64,000 nucleotides of DNA from 40CM-4-69-5 sp036556905 (GTDB lineage: Bacteria > Methylomirabilota > Methylomirabilia > Rokubacteriales > CSP1-6), in the NCBI GenBank assembly GCA_036556905.1, contig DATBIM010000092.1:1-64000 (forward strand), in the 5' to 3' direction. A model generated the notes under the pieces. It did no database searches, had not been told where the DNA came from, and was given only the letters and a program-made list of their open reading frames with translations. Position numbers and translations under genes: made by a program. Shown here piece after piece: positions 15,065-23,328 of this stretch (the stretch's first letter is position 1; every line of letters starts with the position of its first letter).

Positions 15065-16363
15065 TCAACCCCGTCTGTGATGGCGTGAGGGCACGCCGGC
15101 AGCAGGCCCTGGCGAGACCGTGGCCAGGGCGGGCCGCTGAGCGGCCGCGCGACTCCGCGCGTGCTGAGCGGTCTTCCCGGCCTGGATCGCGGCGATGCGC
15201 TCGCCCAACGGTACCTCGAGGCGCTCGGTAGTGCGCGTCGCGTAATCGAAGTCCGGCAGGGTGACACGCCGGATTCGCGTGCCGACGGCCCGTTCGATCA
15301 TCCGGAAGTCCGCGTCCTCCGCGGGCGACACGAACGTGATGGCATCGCCCTCGGCGTCCATGCGCGCCGTCCGGCCCACTCGGTGGATATAGTCTTCCGC
15401 CACCTTCGGAACGTCGAAGTTCACCACGTGGGAGAGGTCCGTCACGTCGATGCCGCGGGCTGCGATGTCGGTGGCGACCAGGACGCGCACCGTTCCCGCC
15501 TTGAAGGCGGCCAGTGCCTGCGTGCGCTGCCCCTGGGTGCGGTTGCCGTGGATGCGGGCGGCGGGCACGCCCCGGCGGGCCAGGGCATCGGCCAGGCGGT
15601 TGGCCCGGTGCTTGGTGCGGGTGAAGACGAGCATGTTCCGCACATCCGGCTGGCGCAGGAGGGCGAGCAGGAGGGGAAGCTTCAGCTCCCCGGCCACCGG
15701 GTAGGCGGCATGCCGTACGCCGACTGCCGGCGCCGCCGGTCGTTCGACGTCGATCGTCACCGGATCGTGCAGCAGATCCCGGGCGAGGGTGACGATGGCC
15801 GGGGGCAGAGTCGCCGAGAAGAGCAGGGTCTGCCGGGGCGTGGCGGGCAAACGCTGGAGAATCCTCCGGATGTCAGGCAGGAACCCCATATCGAGCATGC
15901 GGTCGGCTTCGTCGAGAATGAGGGCCTCCAGTCCCTCGAGTCTCGCGTACGGGTACCGGAGGTGGTCGAGAAGACGGCCAGGGGTCGCGACCAGGATCTC
16001 GACGCCCCGGCGGAAGGCCGTCTCCTGTGGTCCCATGGGCACGCCGCCGAAGACGGCAGCCCCGCCGATGCGGGTGAAGCGGGCGAGTTGGCGGCGGTGC
16101 TCGTCGATCTGGGCGGCCAGTTCACGGGTCGGCGCGATGATGAGCGCCCGCGTGACGCTCCGCTGGCCGCCGAGGAGGCGTTGCAGGAGGGGCAGCAGGA
16201 ACGCCGCGGTCTTGCCGCTGCCCGTCATGGCACACGCCAGCACGTCGCGTCCCTGACAGGCCGGCGGAATGGCCGCCCTCTGGATGCGAGTGGGAGTGAT
16301 GAAGCCGAGGGCATCGAGGCCACGCTCGAGGTCCGGGTGCAGGTGAAAGGACGCGAACGACAT
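15065..16363 (-). CDS. DEAD-box ATP-dependent RNA helicase (RhlE-like)
   Basis: A 432-residue helicase with every canonical motif. They are the Q motif (FITPTRIQRAAIP), Walker A AMTGSGKT (45-52), PTRELAAQI, TPGRLLDH, DEAD (ILDEADRMLDMGF), SAT (LLFSATLP), and the C-terminal motifs 'VLVATDIAARGIDV' and HRVGRTAR. The basic, low-complexity tail after about residue 375 (KTAQHARSRAAAQRP) is typical of RhlE/CsdA-like proteins that remodel structured RNA and ribosome intermediates. It is monocistronic, divergent from the gene at 16554 across 190 bases that hold nothing else I can identify. Confidence 0.95.
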   Translation of the reverse strand: MSFASFHLHPDLERGLDALGFITPTRIQRAAIPPACQGRDVLACAMTGSGKTAAFLLPLLQRLLGGQRSVTRALIIAPTRELAAQIDEHRRQLARFTRIGGAAVFGGVPMGPQETAFRRGVEILVATPGRLLDHLRYPYARLEGLEALILDEADRMLDMGFLPDIRRILQRLPATPRQTLLFSATLPPAIVTLARDLLHDPVTIDVERPAAPAVGVRHAAYPVAGELKLPLLLALLRQPDVRNMLVFTRTKHRANRLADALARRGVPAARIHGNRTQGQRTQALAAFKAGTVRVLVATDIAARGIDVTDLSHVVNFDVPKVAEDYIHRVGRTARMDAEGDAITFVSPAEDADFRMIERAVGTRIRRVTLPDFDYATRTTERLEVPLGERIAAIQAGKTAQHARSRAAAQRPALATVSPGPAAGVPSRHHRRG

Positions 16364-16553
16364 AGAGGAGTTCCTCGTGAGGCCCAGCGGGCCCGGTCAG
16401 TCTTCCGCGGATCGTCACACGCCCCAGGAAGCGGAAGTAGCCGGGAAACGCGGTCTGAGAAGGATGAGAGCCCGCGAATGAGCCTGATCGAGCCAGACGA
16501 CCACGAGTATACGGTCTTGGCGCACTGATTGCGAGAGATTCTGCCTTCAGGTA

Positions 16554-17276
16554 GTGTCTGCGGTACCGGTGAATCGGGTCCTGCTGAGTGATTCGAGATT
16601 CGAGCGCAGCCGCTTGAACAGTCGGGCGCGGGTCATTGCTCTGGTGGTGATGTTGCTCCTGCTCGTCGGGCTCTCGTGGTCCTGTCGGCGCAGGGAGGAC
16701 AAGCCGGCGCCCCGGGCGGCGACACCTCCGGCGCCGACGTCACCCGCCCTGCCGCCGGCCTCCCCGGTCCCGACGCCCTCGGCGCCGGGGGGCGTGATCA
16801 CGGCCCCAGCCGCTCCGGCGACGGGACCGGGCTCGGGCGAGTGCTGTGCGATCGTGGCCGACCCCGAGCGGAAGGGCCGGCTGGGCCGGCTCGTCGTGAA
16901 GTTCCCGGACGGCGCCAACCCCGGCAACACGCGCGTCGACGTCTACCGGCCGGGAGAGCACACCTCGCTGGCGGGCGGGTACGGCGGCCAGATGCTCGAC
17001 CTGATGCCCGGCACGTACGAGGTCGAGATCTCCCGAAAACGGGTCTTCGGCGTGACAGTGCAGCCGGCGCACGACACGCACGTTCGGGTGGGTGTGCTGC
17101 GGGTGACGGCGCTGGCCAACACGCGGGTGGATCTGCTCGACGCCACGGATCAACGCACGCTGACCGGTGGGTTTGGCTCCCAGGAATTCGGCCTCCCGGT
17201 GGGCCCGATCCAGATCAAGGTCGCGGGGCAGGCGGAAACAGTCACCATCAGGGATGGACAGATCACGGAATTCTAG
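16554..17276 (+). CDS. Membrane-anchored protein with a duplicated beta repeat
   Basis: A 240-residue protein. A basic N-terminus and one membrane helix (about 27-43, VIALVVMLLLLVGLSW) are followed by a Pro/Ala-rich linker of about 45 residues. Two copies of a repeat come next: 'TRVDVYRPGEHTSLAGGYGG...LMPGTYEVEI' and 'TRVDLLDATDQRTLTGGFGS...LPVGPIQIKV'. Each copy looks like a small beta module of the PEGA/carboxypeptidase-regulatory kind exposed outside the membrane. Start GTG 16554 is uncertain (GTG 16569 is in frame). It is followed 43 bases later by the M48 lipoprotein peptidase, so a joint envelope role is plausible. Confidence 0.68.
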   Translation: MSAVPVNRVLLSDSRFERSRLNSRARVIALVVMLLLLVGLSWSCRRREDKPAPRAATPPAPTSPALPPASPVPTPSAPGGVITAPAAPATGPGSGECCAIVADPERKGRLGRLVVKFPDGANPGNTRVDVYRPGEHTSLAGGYGGQMLDLMPGTYEVEISRKRVFGVTVQPAHDTHVRVGVLRVTALANTRVDLLDATDQRTLTGGFGSQEFGLPVGPIQIKVAGQAETVTIRDGQITEF

Positions 17277-17319
17277 AATGCGGCGACGGGTGTGGCGGGA
17301 TGGGCGGGGGAGGTTGGAG

Positions 17320-18144
17320 ATGCTGGCCCGAACGACGCGTGCGATCGGAGCGGCCGCACTGGGGGCGCTCGCTCTCACCGGGTGCGCGACGACGACCGAG
17401 AAGGGCGCCGTGGGTGTGGAACGCAGCCAGTTCCTGCTCGTGTCTTCCGAGGAGATGGACAAGAGCGCGGCGATCGCCTATCAGAAAGTCCTTCAACAGG
17501 AGAGCGGGAAAGGCAACGTCAACCGCGATCCCCAGCAGGTCGCGCGGGTCCGTCAGATCGCCACCCGGATCATCCCGCACACCGTCGTGTTTCGGAAGGA
17601 CGCGCCGGGCTGGAAGTGGGAGGTGAACGTCATCACGTCGCCCCAGATCAACGCCTGGTGCATGCCCGGAGGCAAGATCGCCTTCTACACCGGCATCCTC
17701 GAGAAGCTCCAGCTCACCGACGCCGAGGCCGCAGCCATCATGGGCCACGAGATCGCGCACGCGCTCAGGGAGCACGGGCGCGAGCGCGCCTCGCAGCAGC
17801 TCGCCACGAGCCTGGGCGCCGCCGCCGTGGGCGCCGTGCTCGGTATCGGGCAGGGGGGAGCCGACCTCGCCGGCCTGGTCGGGCAGGTCACGTTCCTGCT
17901 CCCGTACTCGCGCCTGCACGAGACCGAGGCCGACCGCATCGGCGTCGAGCTGGCAGCCCGCGGCGGCTACGACCCCCGGGCGGCGATCGCGCTCTGGCAG
18001 AAGATGGCGAAGATTGCGGGCGACGGCGGACCACCGGCGCTGTTGTCGACACATCCCTCGAACGAGGATCGGATCAAGGACCTCGGCGTATTCTCGCAGC
18101 GGGTGATGCCGCTCTACGAGCAGGCCCAGAAAACCCAGAACTAG
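17320..18144 (+). CDS. M48 family metallopeptidase, lipoprotein
   Basis: A 274-residue zinc peptidase. GGGGGAGG six bases before ATG 17320 decides the start and gives a lipoprotein signal (LGALALTGCATT, Cys about residue 20). The zinc site is HEIAH in 'AAIMGHEIAHALREHGRER'. The downstream glutamate is in 'SRLHETEADRIGVELAARGG', the third ligand of M48 enzymes. 'WCMPGGKIAFYTGIL' is also typical of the LoiP/YcaL/BepA type. It would degrade or check misassembled outer-membrane proteins from the periplasmic face. A hairpin at 18155-18174 closes the unit. Confidence 0.93.
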   Translation: MLARTTRAIGAAALGALALTGCATTTEKGAVGVERSQFLLVSSEEMDKSAAIAYQKVLQQESGKGNVNRDPQQVARVRQIATRIIPHTVVFRKDAPGWKWEVNVITSPQINAWCMPGGKIAFYTGILEKLQLTDAEAAAIMGHEIAHALREHGRERASQQLATSLGAAAVGAVLGIGQGGADLAGLVGQVTFLLPYSRLHETEADRIGVELAARGGYDPRAAIALWQKMAKIAGDGGPPALLSTHPSNEDRIKDLGVFSQRVMPLYEQAQKTQN

Positions 18145-18154
18145 CCGGCGCGGC

Positions 18155-18174
18155 GGGGGAACGATGGTTCCCCC
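18155..18174 (+). terminator. Hairpin after the M48 peptidase gene
   Basis: GGGGGAAC-GATG-GTTCCCCC is a perfect 8-bp stem with a 4-base loop, ten bases past the stop at 18144. It has no T run but is the only strong hairpin between this gene and the RRM gene. Confidence 0.6.
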
Positions 18175-18298
18175 GAACGTCCACAATCGTGGTACAGTAG
18201 TTGCGCCGTCACCCCCGTCTTCATGGCTGACGCATCTGGCGTCGAGACCCCGGTGACACGTAGCTTGCCTCACCCGCTGCTCCAAGGAGCCCCTCATC

Positions 18299-18568
18299 AT
18301 GGCGGTCAAGCTTTTCGTCGGTGGTCTCGCCTTCGGCACATCGTCGGACCGGTTGCGGGAAACGTTCGCCGCGTCGGGCACCGTCGTGTCAGCGAGTGTC
18401 GTCAAGGATCCCGCGGGTCAGTCGCGCGGCTTCGGCTTCGTCGAGATGGAGACGACCGAAGGAGCGGCGGCGGCCATCAGCCGCTTGCACGGGAGCGAGC
18501 TCGACGGGCGATCCCTCAAGGTGGAATTGTCCCAGAAGAAAGAACGGAGTGGCGGAGGCGGGCGTTGA
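18299..18568 (+). CDS. RNA-binding protein with one RRM domain
   Basis: An 89-residue protein that is a single RNA-recognition motif. RNP2 is LFVGGL (residues 5-10) and RNP1 is RGFGFVEM (about 43-50). 'LDGRSLKVELSQKKE' and a Gly-rich tail follow. These are the marks of cold- or stress-induced Rbp proteins of bacteria, which bind single-stranded RNA in the cytoplasm. AAGGAG upstream of ATG 18299 fits. Its stop codon overlaps the TTG start proposed for the next gene, so both are likely made together. Confidence 0.93.
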   Translation: MAVKLFVGGLAFGTSSDRLRETFAASGTVVSASVVKDPAGQSRGFGFVEMETTEGAAAAISRLHGSELDGRSLKVELSQKKERSGGGGR

Positions 18569-18864
18569 GCGTCACACGGCGGGTGGTTCGACCGATCGTT
18601 ACGACCAAAGCGCCGCCACCAGGCCCTTCCTCGGACGAGATCACATACAAGGGTTACCGAATCGAGCCGGAGTCGTACTCCGTCAACAGGATGGCGTGGT
18701 CGCCGCGAGTGGTCGTGTCGGTACGGACTGACGAGGGCTGGACGCGGGGGACACCTCTCTACTCGCCCACCGCGGTGCGGTTTCCAACGCGGGACGAAGC
18801 TGACCGCCGCGCGCTCGAGGTCGCGAAGGAGTGGATCGACACCGCGGCCCACCGGGGGCGCTGA
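18565..18864 (+). CDS. Hypothetical protein translationally coupled to the RRM gene
   Basis: A 99-residue protein. The most likely start is TTG 18565, whose last bases overlap the RRM gene's TGA (TTGA) with GGAGG seven bases upstream; GTG 18583 is an alternative. The peptide has 'SDEITYKGYRIEPESYSVNR', 'WSPRVVVSVRTDEGW' and 'VRFPTRDEADRRALEVAKEW'. The last part is a helix common at the end of small proteins of the 'IxPxxxxxGxW xP' kind (HTH-less, DUF-type). No named family was recognised. It is soluble and probably an accessory partner of the RRM protein. Confidence 0.65.
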   Translation: MSVTRRVVRPIVTTKAPPPGPSSDEITYKGYRIEPESYSVNRMAWSPRVVVSVRTDEGWTRGTPLYSPTAVRFPTRDEADRRALEVAKEWIDTAAHRGR

Positions 18865-19186
18865 GCGGTCAAGGCTCGCCAACGGGCTGGCGGCAGCCCC
18901 TTGCGCCGCCGGAAGGCCCCGGTGAAGGCCGACGTCGGTAGCAGCCTCTCGGGTGCACGTGGTGGACCGACGCCATTGTCGCCGCGGCGATTCGCCGCGA
19001 TCTTACCCTACGCCCTCCTCGTGCCGATCGTGGGCCGTCCGTTGCCCTGATCTAGCTCGGCGCAGTTCACCGTGGCCACTGAGCCGTCGCTGGATGCCCT
19101 GATGCCAGGGTCCCAGCTCGTTGGACAGCTCATCGCCTCTCGGGTACGCTCGGCCTCCCCCGCCGGGGGCGGGAGAGGTGTAGGCC
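18865..19186. other. Intergenic stretch with a perfect hairpin
   Basis: No convincing gene is seen in these 322 bases on either strand. The one structure that stands out is a 7-bp perfect stem, CGCGGCG-ATT-CGCCGCG, at 18983-18999. It may terminate the RRM transcript. GGGAGAGG just before 19187 is the ribosome site of the next gene. Confidence 0.5.
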
Positions 19187-19603
19187 ATGAGGGGCGTGCT
19201 CATCGGTGTCGTCGTGCTGGGCCCCCTGCTGGTCTTCGGCGATCCCGCGGCGGCGCCGGCCCAACTGGGGGTCGTCAACCCGCCCGCGCTGCCTCCCGGG
19301 AGTCCCGCGACGCCATTCGGCCGGGCCCCGCATCCCTTCAACAACGCCCACCCGGCGCAGCCGTGGTCGGCGTGGAACCCTGTCCTCGGCGAGTTCGTGG
19401 TCGCGGCGCGGATCGTGGTCGTCCCGATGGCGGTGGCGTCCTCGGGAGCGGGGCCGATCGTGGCCTGGCAGACGGTGATGCTCCCGGGCTACCGGGTCAC
19501 CGAGACGAGCTCCGGGTACATCGTCCACGAGCACTGGGGCGTCGAGCCGGTGGGCGACGTCTACTACTGGGCGTGGCGCCCGACCTACTACGTGGCGAAG
19601 TAG
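19187..19603 (+). CDS. Hypothetical exported protein
   Basis: A 138-residue protein with a clear signal peptide (MRGVLIGVVVLGPLLVFGDP, cleavage near APAQL). A Pro-rich stretch (NPPALPPGSPATPFGRAP) follows, then a hydrophobic/aromatic domain: 'FVVAARIVVVPMAVASSGAG', 'VAWQTVMLPGYRVTETSSGY' and 'VYYWAWRPTYYVAK'. The repeated 'P-G-Y-x-V-x-E-T' and aromatic-rich end suggest a beta-rich periplasmic or surface protein. No family is recognised. GGGAGAGG upstream supports ATG 19187. It is convergent with the MetE-like gene, separated by only 10 bases. Confidence 0.65.
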   Translation: MRGVLIGVVVLGPLLVFGDPAAAPAQLGVVNPPALPPGSPATPFGRAPHPFNNAHPAQPWSAWNPVLGEFVVAARIVVVPMAVASSGAGPIVAWQTVMLPGYRVTETSSGYIVHEHWGVEPVGDVYYWAWRPTYYVAK

Positions 19604-19613
19604 CGGCCCGGGC

Positions 19614-20648
19614 TCAGATCCCGCTGAACTCGGATCGGAGGATCCTGGCCGCCGTCACCATCGCGGTCAGCTTGCCGAGAGCTACTTCACGTGGCAGGTA
19701 TTTCATCCCGCAGTCCGGCGCCAGCACGACGTTCTCGGGCCGCACATAGGCCAGGGCCCGCTTGATGCGCGCAACGATCGTGTCCGCTGTCTCCACCGTT
19801 GGATCGTTGAGGTCGAGGCAGCCAACCATGATCTGCTTCCCCGCGAGCCGGGCGAGGATGGCGCAGTCGAGCCGGGCTTGCGCCGTCTCGATCGAGATCT
19901 GACGGCACGGGCACCCGGCCAGCTCGGGCAGGAAGGAGTAGCCCGACGGCCGCTGGTGGATGATGGCGGCGTACCCGAAGCAGATGTGCACCGCCGTCGT
20001 GCCGGCGATCCCCTCCAGGGCCCGGTTGAGCGCCGCCAGCCCGTACTGGCGGGCCTTGTCCGGTCGCGCCTGCATGTAGGGCTCGTCGAGCTGCACGATG
20101 TCGGCTCCCGCCGCGAAGAGATCGCGGACCTCCTCGTTCACCGCGACCGCGTAGTCCATCGCGGCCCGCTCCTCGCTGGGGTAGTAGTCGTTCTGGGCCT
20201 GCTGGGACATCGTGAAGGGCCCCGGCACCGTCATCTTGATGGGCTTCGTGGTGTGCGTGCGCAGGAACCGCGTGTCCTCGACCGCGACCGGATGGCGACG
20301 CCGGATGGGCCCCACGATCCGCGGCACCGGATTGGGGTGACCCGAGCGGTCCAGCGCGGTGCCCGGATTGTCGATGTCGATGCCGGCCAGCGCGGTGGCG
20401 AACCGGTTCGAGTAGCTTTCGCGGCGGATCTCTCCGTCGGTGATGATGTCGAGCCCCACCGCGTCCTGGGCCCGGATGGCCAGGCGGGTGGCATCGTCCT
20501 GGGCCTGGGCCAGCCAGGGCTCGGGAATGCGCCAGAGCTCGCGTGCGCGGACGCGGGGCGGGAAGCGCGCGCCGAGCTTCTGACGGTCGATCAGCCACTC
20601 GGGCTGCGGGTAACTGCCCACGAGCGTGGTGGGAAAGAGCATCGGCAC
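19614..20648 (-). CDS. MetE-type cobalamin-independent methionine synthase core protein
   Basis: A 344-residue protein equal to the C-terminal catalytic barrel of MetE; the N-terminal half is absent, as in archaeal and many catabolic relatives. All zinc ligands are present: H221 and C223 (HICFGY), E254 (ISIETAQ) and C313 (PDCGMKY), matching E. coli H641, C643, E665 and C726. 'TTLVGSYPQPEWL' and 'DIVQLDEPYMQARP' are also typical. Such core-only proteins transfer methyl groups from methylcobamide, methyl-corrinoid or unknown thiol substrates to a thiol. Its operon partner upstream is a D-2-hydroxyacid dehydrogenase, which is unlike a methionine operon and suggests a catabolic role (inference). 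Confidence 0.85.
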   Translation of the reverse strand: MPMLFPTTLVGSYPQPEWLIDRQKLGARFPPRVRARELWRIPEPWLAQAQDDATRLAIRAQDAVGLDIITDGEIRRESYSNRFATALAGIDIDNPGTALDRSGHPNPVPRIVGPIRRRHPVAVEDTRFLRTHTTKPIKMTVPGPFTMSQQAQNDYYPSEERAAMDYAVAVNEEVRDLFAAGADIVQLDEPYMQARPDKARQYGLAALNRALEGIAGTTAVHICFGYAAIIHQRPSGYSFLPELAGCPCRQISIETAQARLDCAILARLAGKQIMVGCLDLNDPTVETADTIVARIKRALAYVRPENVVLAPDCGMKYLPREVALGKLTAMVTAARILRSEFSGI

Positions 20649-20682
20649 TCCCCCGGGGTCTACCGCGAGCCCGGTCCGCCCA

Positions 20683-21678
20683 TCAGCCCCCGTAGATCTG
20701 AGGGTTGTAGAGGTGGGGGGGCCGCTCTCCCTTGATCATGGCGATGACATTGGCGGCGGCCAGCTTGGACATTTCGCGCCGCGATTCCCAGGTCGCGCTC
20801 CCGATATGCGGGGTCAGGATCACGTTGTCGAGCTTGAACAACTCCGGACTGGGGGCGGGCTCGCCGACCGGGGGCTCCGTCCAGTACACATCCAGCCCGG
20901 CCCCGGCGATGGTGCCGTTGCGGAGCGCGTCGATCAGAGCCGGCTCGTCCACGATGCGACCGCGGCCGGTGTTGACGAAGAAGGCGGTGCGCTTCATGAG
21001 CGCGAACTCGCGGGCTCCGATCATCAGGTGCGTGCTGGGATTGTAGCTGGCCATGATGATGACGAAATCGCCCCGGCGGAGGACGGCATCCTTGTCCGGC
21101 ACCCACTCGACGCCGAGCTCTCTCTCGCGCTCGAGGGGCAGCCGGGTACGCTTGGTGTAGATCACCGGCATCTCGAAGGCGCGCAGCCGCTTGGCGATCT
21201 CCTCCCCGATGCGGCCCAGGCCGATGAGGCCGGCCACCTTGCCGGGCAGGGAGTGGCCGAGGAACGACATGGATTGCTCCTGGCGGAAGCGCCCGCTGCG
21301 GGTGAAGCGATCGGCTTCCACCAGCCGCCAGGCCAGACCGAGGATGAGGGCCAGGGTCAGGTCGCAGGTGGTCTTGGTGATGATGTGGGGGATGTTCGTC
21401 AGGGGAATCTTGCGGGCCGTCATGGCCTCGACGTCGATGACATTCGGCACCATGGTCATGGCCGCGATCCCCTTGAGGTTGGGATTGGCGTCCAGCACCT
21501 CGGCGTCGATGGGGGTATCGCCCAGGGTGTACAGGTAGTCGCAGCGCTTGATCCGGGCCAGGAGCTCGTCGCGACTCATCATCCGCTCGGACTGGAAGAC
21601 CTCGACCTCGGCGACCTGCTGGAGCATTCGCAGCCCGTCCTCGGGGATGGGCTGAACGACGACGACCCGTGGTCTCAT
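20683..21678 (-). CDS. D-2-hydroxyacid dehydrogenase (NAD-dependent)
   Basis: A 331-residue cytoplasmic dehydrogenase. The NAD site is GLIGLGRIGEE (150-160). The catalytic triad is R239 (VNTGRGRIVDE), E268 (LDVYWTEPP) and H291 (LTPHIGSAT), the same spacing as phosphoglycerate dehydrogenase R240/E269/H292. It would interconvert 2-oxo acids and D-2-hydroxy acids; candidates are glyoxylate/hydroxypyruvate or bulkier acids. AGGAG before ATG 21678 supports the start rather than a longer frame to 21747. It precedes the MetE-like gene by 34 bases and is divergent from the M24 peptidase/TRAP group. Confidence 0.93.
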   Translation of the reverse strand: MRPRVVVVQPIPEDGLRMLQQVAEVEVFQSERMMSRDELLARIKRCDYLYTLGDTPIDAEVLDANPNLKGIAAMTMVPNVIDVEAMTARKIPLTNIPHIITKTTCDLTLALILGLAWRLVEADRFTRSGRFRQEQSMSFLGHSLPGKVAGLIGLGRIGEEIAKRLRAFEMPVIYTKRTRLPLERERELGVEWVPDKDAVLRRGDFVIIMASYNPSTHLMIGAREFALMKRTAFFVNTGRGRIVDEPALIDALRNGTIAGAGLDVYWTEPPVGEPAPSPELFKLDNVILTPHIGSATWESRREMSKLAAANVIAMIKGERPPHLYNPQIYGG

Positions 21679-21818
21679 GCTGACTCCTGAAGGGCCCGGC
21701 GACGGTGACCGAAGCGGGATTCTGTGCCGGGGCGGGGAGCTTGTCAACCCGCGATGGCCGTTGTTCGCGGCCTGATGCTAGACTGCGGCCCCATCACTCC
21801 GCGACCAGGAGATCGTTC

Positions 21819-23036
21819 ATGAGCTATGCGCTCGGACAGTTCGATGTGGACTACGAGGCCCGGGTCGATTACGCAACGCTGCGCCGCAAGCGAGTGGAGA
21901 AGGCGCGGACGCACATGGCCGCCCAGCAGCTGGATGCCCTGCTCCTCTGGAAGGACGAGAACGTCCGCTACCTCACCGGGCTGCGCGCCCAGCTCATCGC
22001 CGGGAAGAGCAGCTCGCTGAATGGCGTGCTCTTTCCCCGCGACGCCGAGCCGATCCTGCTCTGCTCGGGCGGCGAACGTGATCGCGCGCTGGCCAAGATG
22101 CCCTGGCTCGCCGAGGTACACGCCATTCCCATCATGGAGGAGCGAGGCCTGGTGGAGGGCTTCGTCCGCTCGGTGCTCACGCCGGCGCTGACCCGGCACC
22201 ACCTGCTGAACGGTCGCCTGGGAGTGGATCAGCCAACGATGATCCTGGTCGAGTCCATCCGGAGGCTGCTGCCGGGCGTGGAGCTGGTGGACGGCGATTC
22301 GGCCATGCAGCAGGCTCGGCTCATCAAGCTGCCGGAGGAGATCGCGGTGATCGAAGAGGCCTGCGCCATCGGAGACGCGGTCACCCGCCGGGCGCTGGAT
22401 GCCGTGCGTGAAGGACGGCGCGAGTGCGAAGTGGCCGGGGATGCCATGCAGACCTTGTATTACCTGGGCGGCGAGATGGCCCACGTGATCACCCCGTTCG
22501 TGGCCTCGGGCGAGCATATGTCCCCGCCCCACCGGATCTGCAGCGACAAGCTGATTCGCAACCGCGACGTGTGCTTCATCGATATCGGCGCGATGTGGAA
22601 CGGCTACTTCGCCGATATCGGGCGGATGACGATCGTGGGCAAGCCCTCACGGCGCCAGAAAGAGGTCTACACAGCGGTCTTCCAGGGATTGCAGGCCGGC
22701 ATCGCCGTCATGCGGCCGGGCCAGACCAACCTGGACGTCTCCAAGGCCATCGTCGCCAAGATCGCGGAATTCGGGTTGGCCCAGCATCTGTTCAGCCTGT
22801 TCATCGGGCACGGCATCGGAATGGGCGCCAACGAGCCGCCGTACATCGGCGAGACGCTGGAGGGGGCCACGGTGTATCCGCTGCAGCCGGGCATGGTGTT
22901 CGCCGTGGAGCCACTGGTGTGGGTCCCTGACGTCGAGGGAGGCGCCGGGGTGCGCATCGAAGACATGGTGCTGGTCACCGAAGGCGCGCCTCGGATTCTC
23001 TCGCGGATCGATTACGAGGATCGCCTGCTGTTATGA
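21819..23036 (+). CDS. M24 family metallopeptidase (Xaa-Pro dipeptidase-like)
   Basis: A 405-residue pita-bread enzyme. The N-terminal creatinase-type domain ('DALLLWKDENVRYLTG') precedes the catalytic domain. All five metal ligands are present: D255 (FIDIG), D266 (FADIGRM), H331 (IGHGIGM), E364 (FAVEPL) and E381 (VRIEDMV). CAGGAG upstream fixes ATG 21819. M24 members beside transporters often hydrolyse Xaa-Pro peptides or C-N bonds of creatine- or DMSP-type solutes. The TRAP transporter downstream may import the substrate, although nearly 300 non-coding bases lie between. Confidence 0.92.
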   Translation: MSYALGQFDVDYEARVDYATLRRKRVEKARTHMAAQQLDALLLWKDENVRYLTGLRAQLIAGKSSSLNGVLFPRDAEPILLCSGGERDRALAKMPWLAEVHAIPIMEERGLVEGFVRSVLTPALTRHHLLNGRLGVDQPTMILVESIRRLLPGVELVDGDSAMQQARLIKLPEEIAVIEEACAIGDAVTRRALDAVREGRRECEVAGDAMQTLYYLGGEMAHVITPFVASGEHMSPPHRICSDKLIRNRDVCFIDIGAMWNGYFADIGRMTIVGKPSRRQKEVYTAVFQGLQAGIAVMRPGQTNLDVSKAIVAKIAEFGLAQHLFSLFIGHGIGMGANEPPYIGETLEGATVYPLQPGMVFAVEPLVWVPDVEGGAGVRIEDMVLVTEGAPRILSRIDYEDRLLL

Positions 23037-23328
23037 GCTGCCGGCCCCGCGCCGCGGGGCAGAACGAGAGGATCCCGACCTCGTGGACCGGGCCCTGGGC
23101 GACTCGGGGCTCTTCATCATCGGAGCGATGGCCTGGGCCGGCGACCGTGTCGGCTACCGTGGCCCGGTATCGGCTTCACCGCCGCCGCGACCGGCACTTC
23201 CGCAACCGGCCGGGCGGTGACCGATCCCGGGTCAGGGCCCACGTGAAGGCGAGGCGTTTGCACGGTCAGCGGGCGATCCTATACGATGTCGTACCGTTTC
23301 GACCGCCTTGGAGGAGAGGGGACAGACT
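23037..23328. other. Non-coding gap before the TRAP operon
   Basis: No gene is supported in these 292 bases. The sequence is GC-rich with scattered short frames but no ribosome site or conserved peptide. The last 15 bases contain GGAGGAGAGGGG, the ribosome site for the TRAP binding protein, and the operon promoter must lie here. I see no clear -35/-10 pair. Confidence 0.5.

Noticed and set aside
20231..20494. Possible small gene within the MetE-like gene
   Set aside because: A shadow frame; the in-frame gene retains all four zinc ligands.
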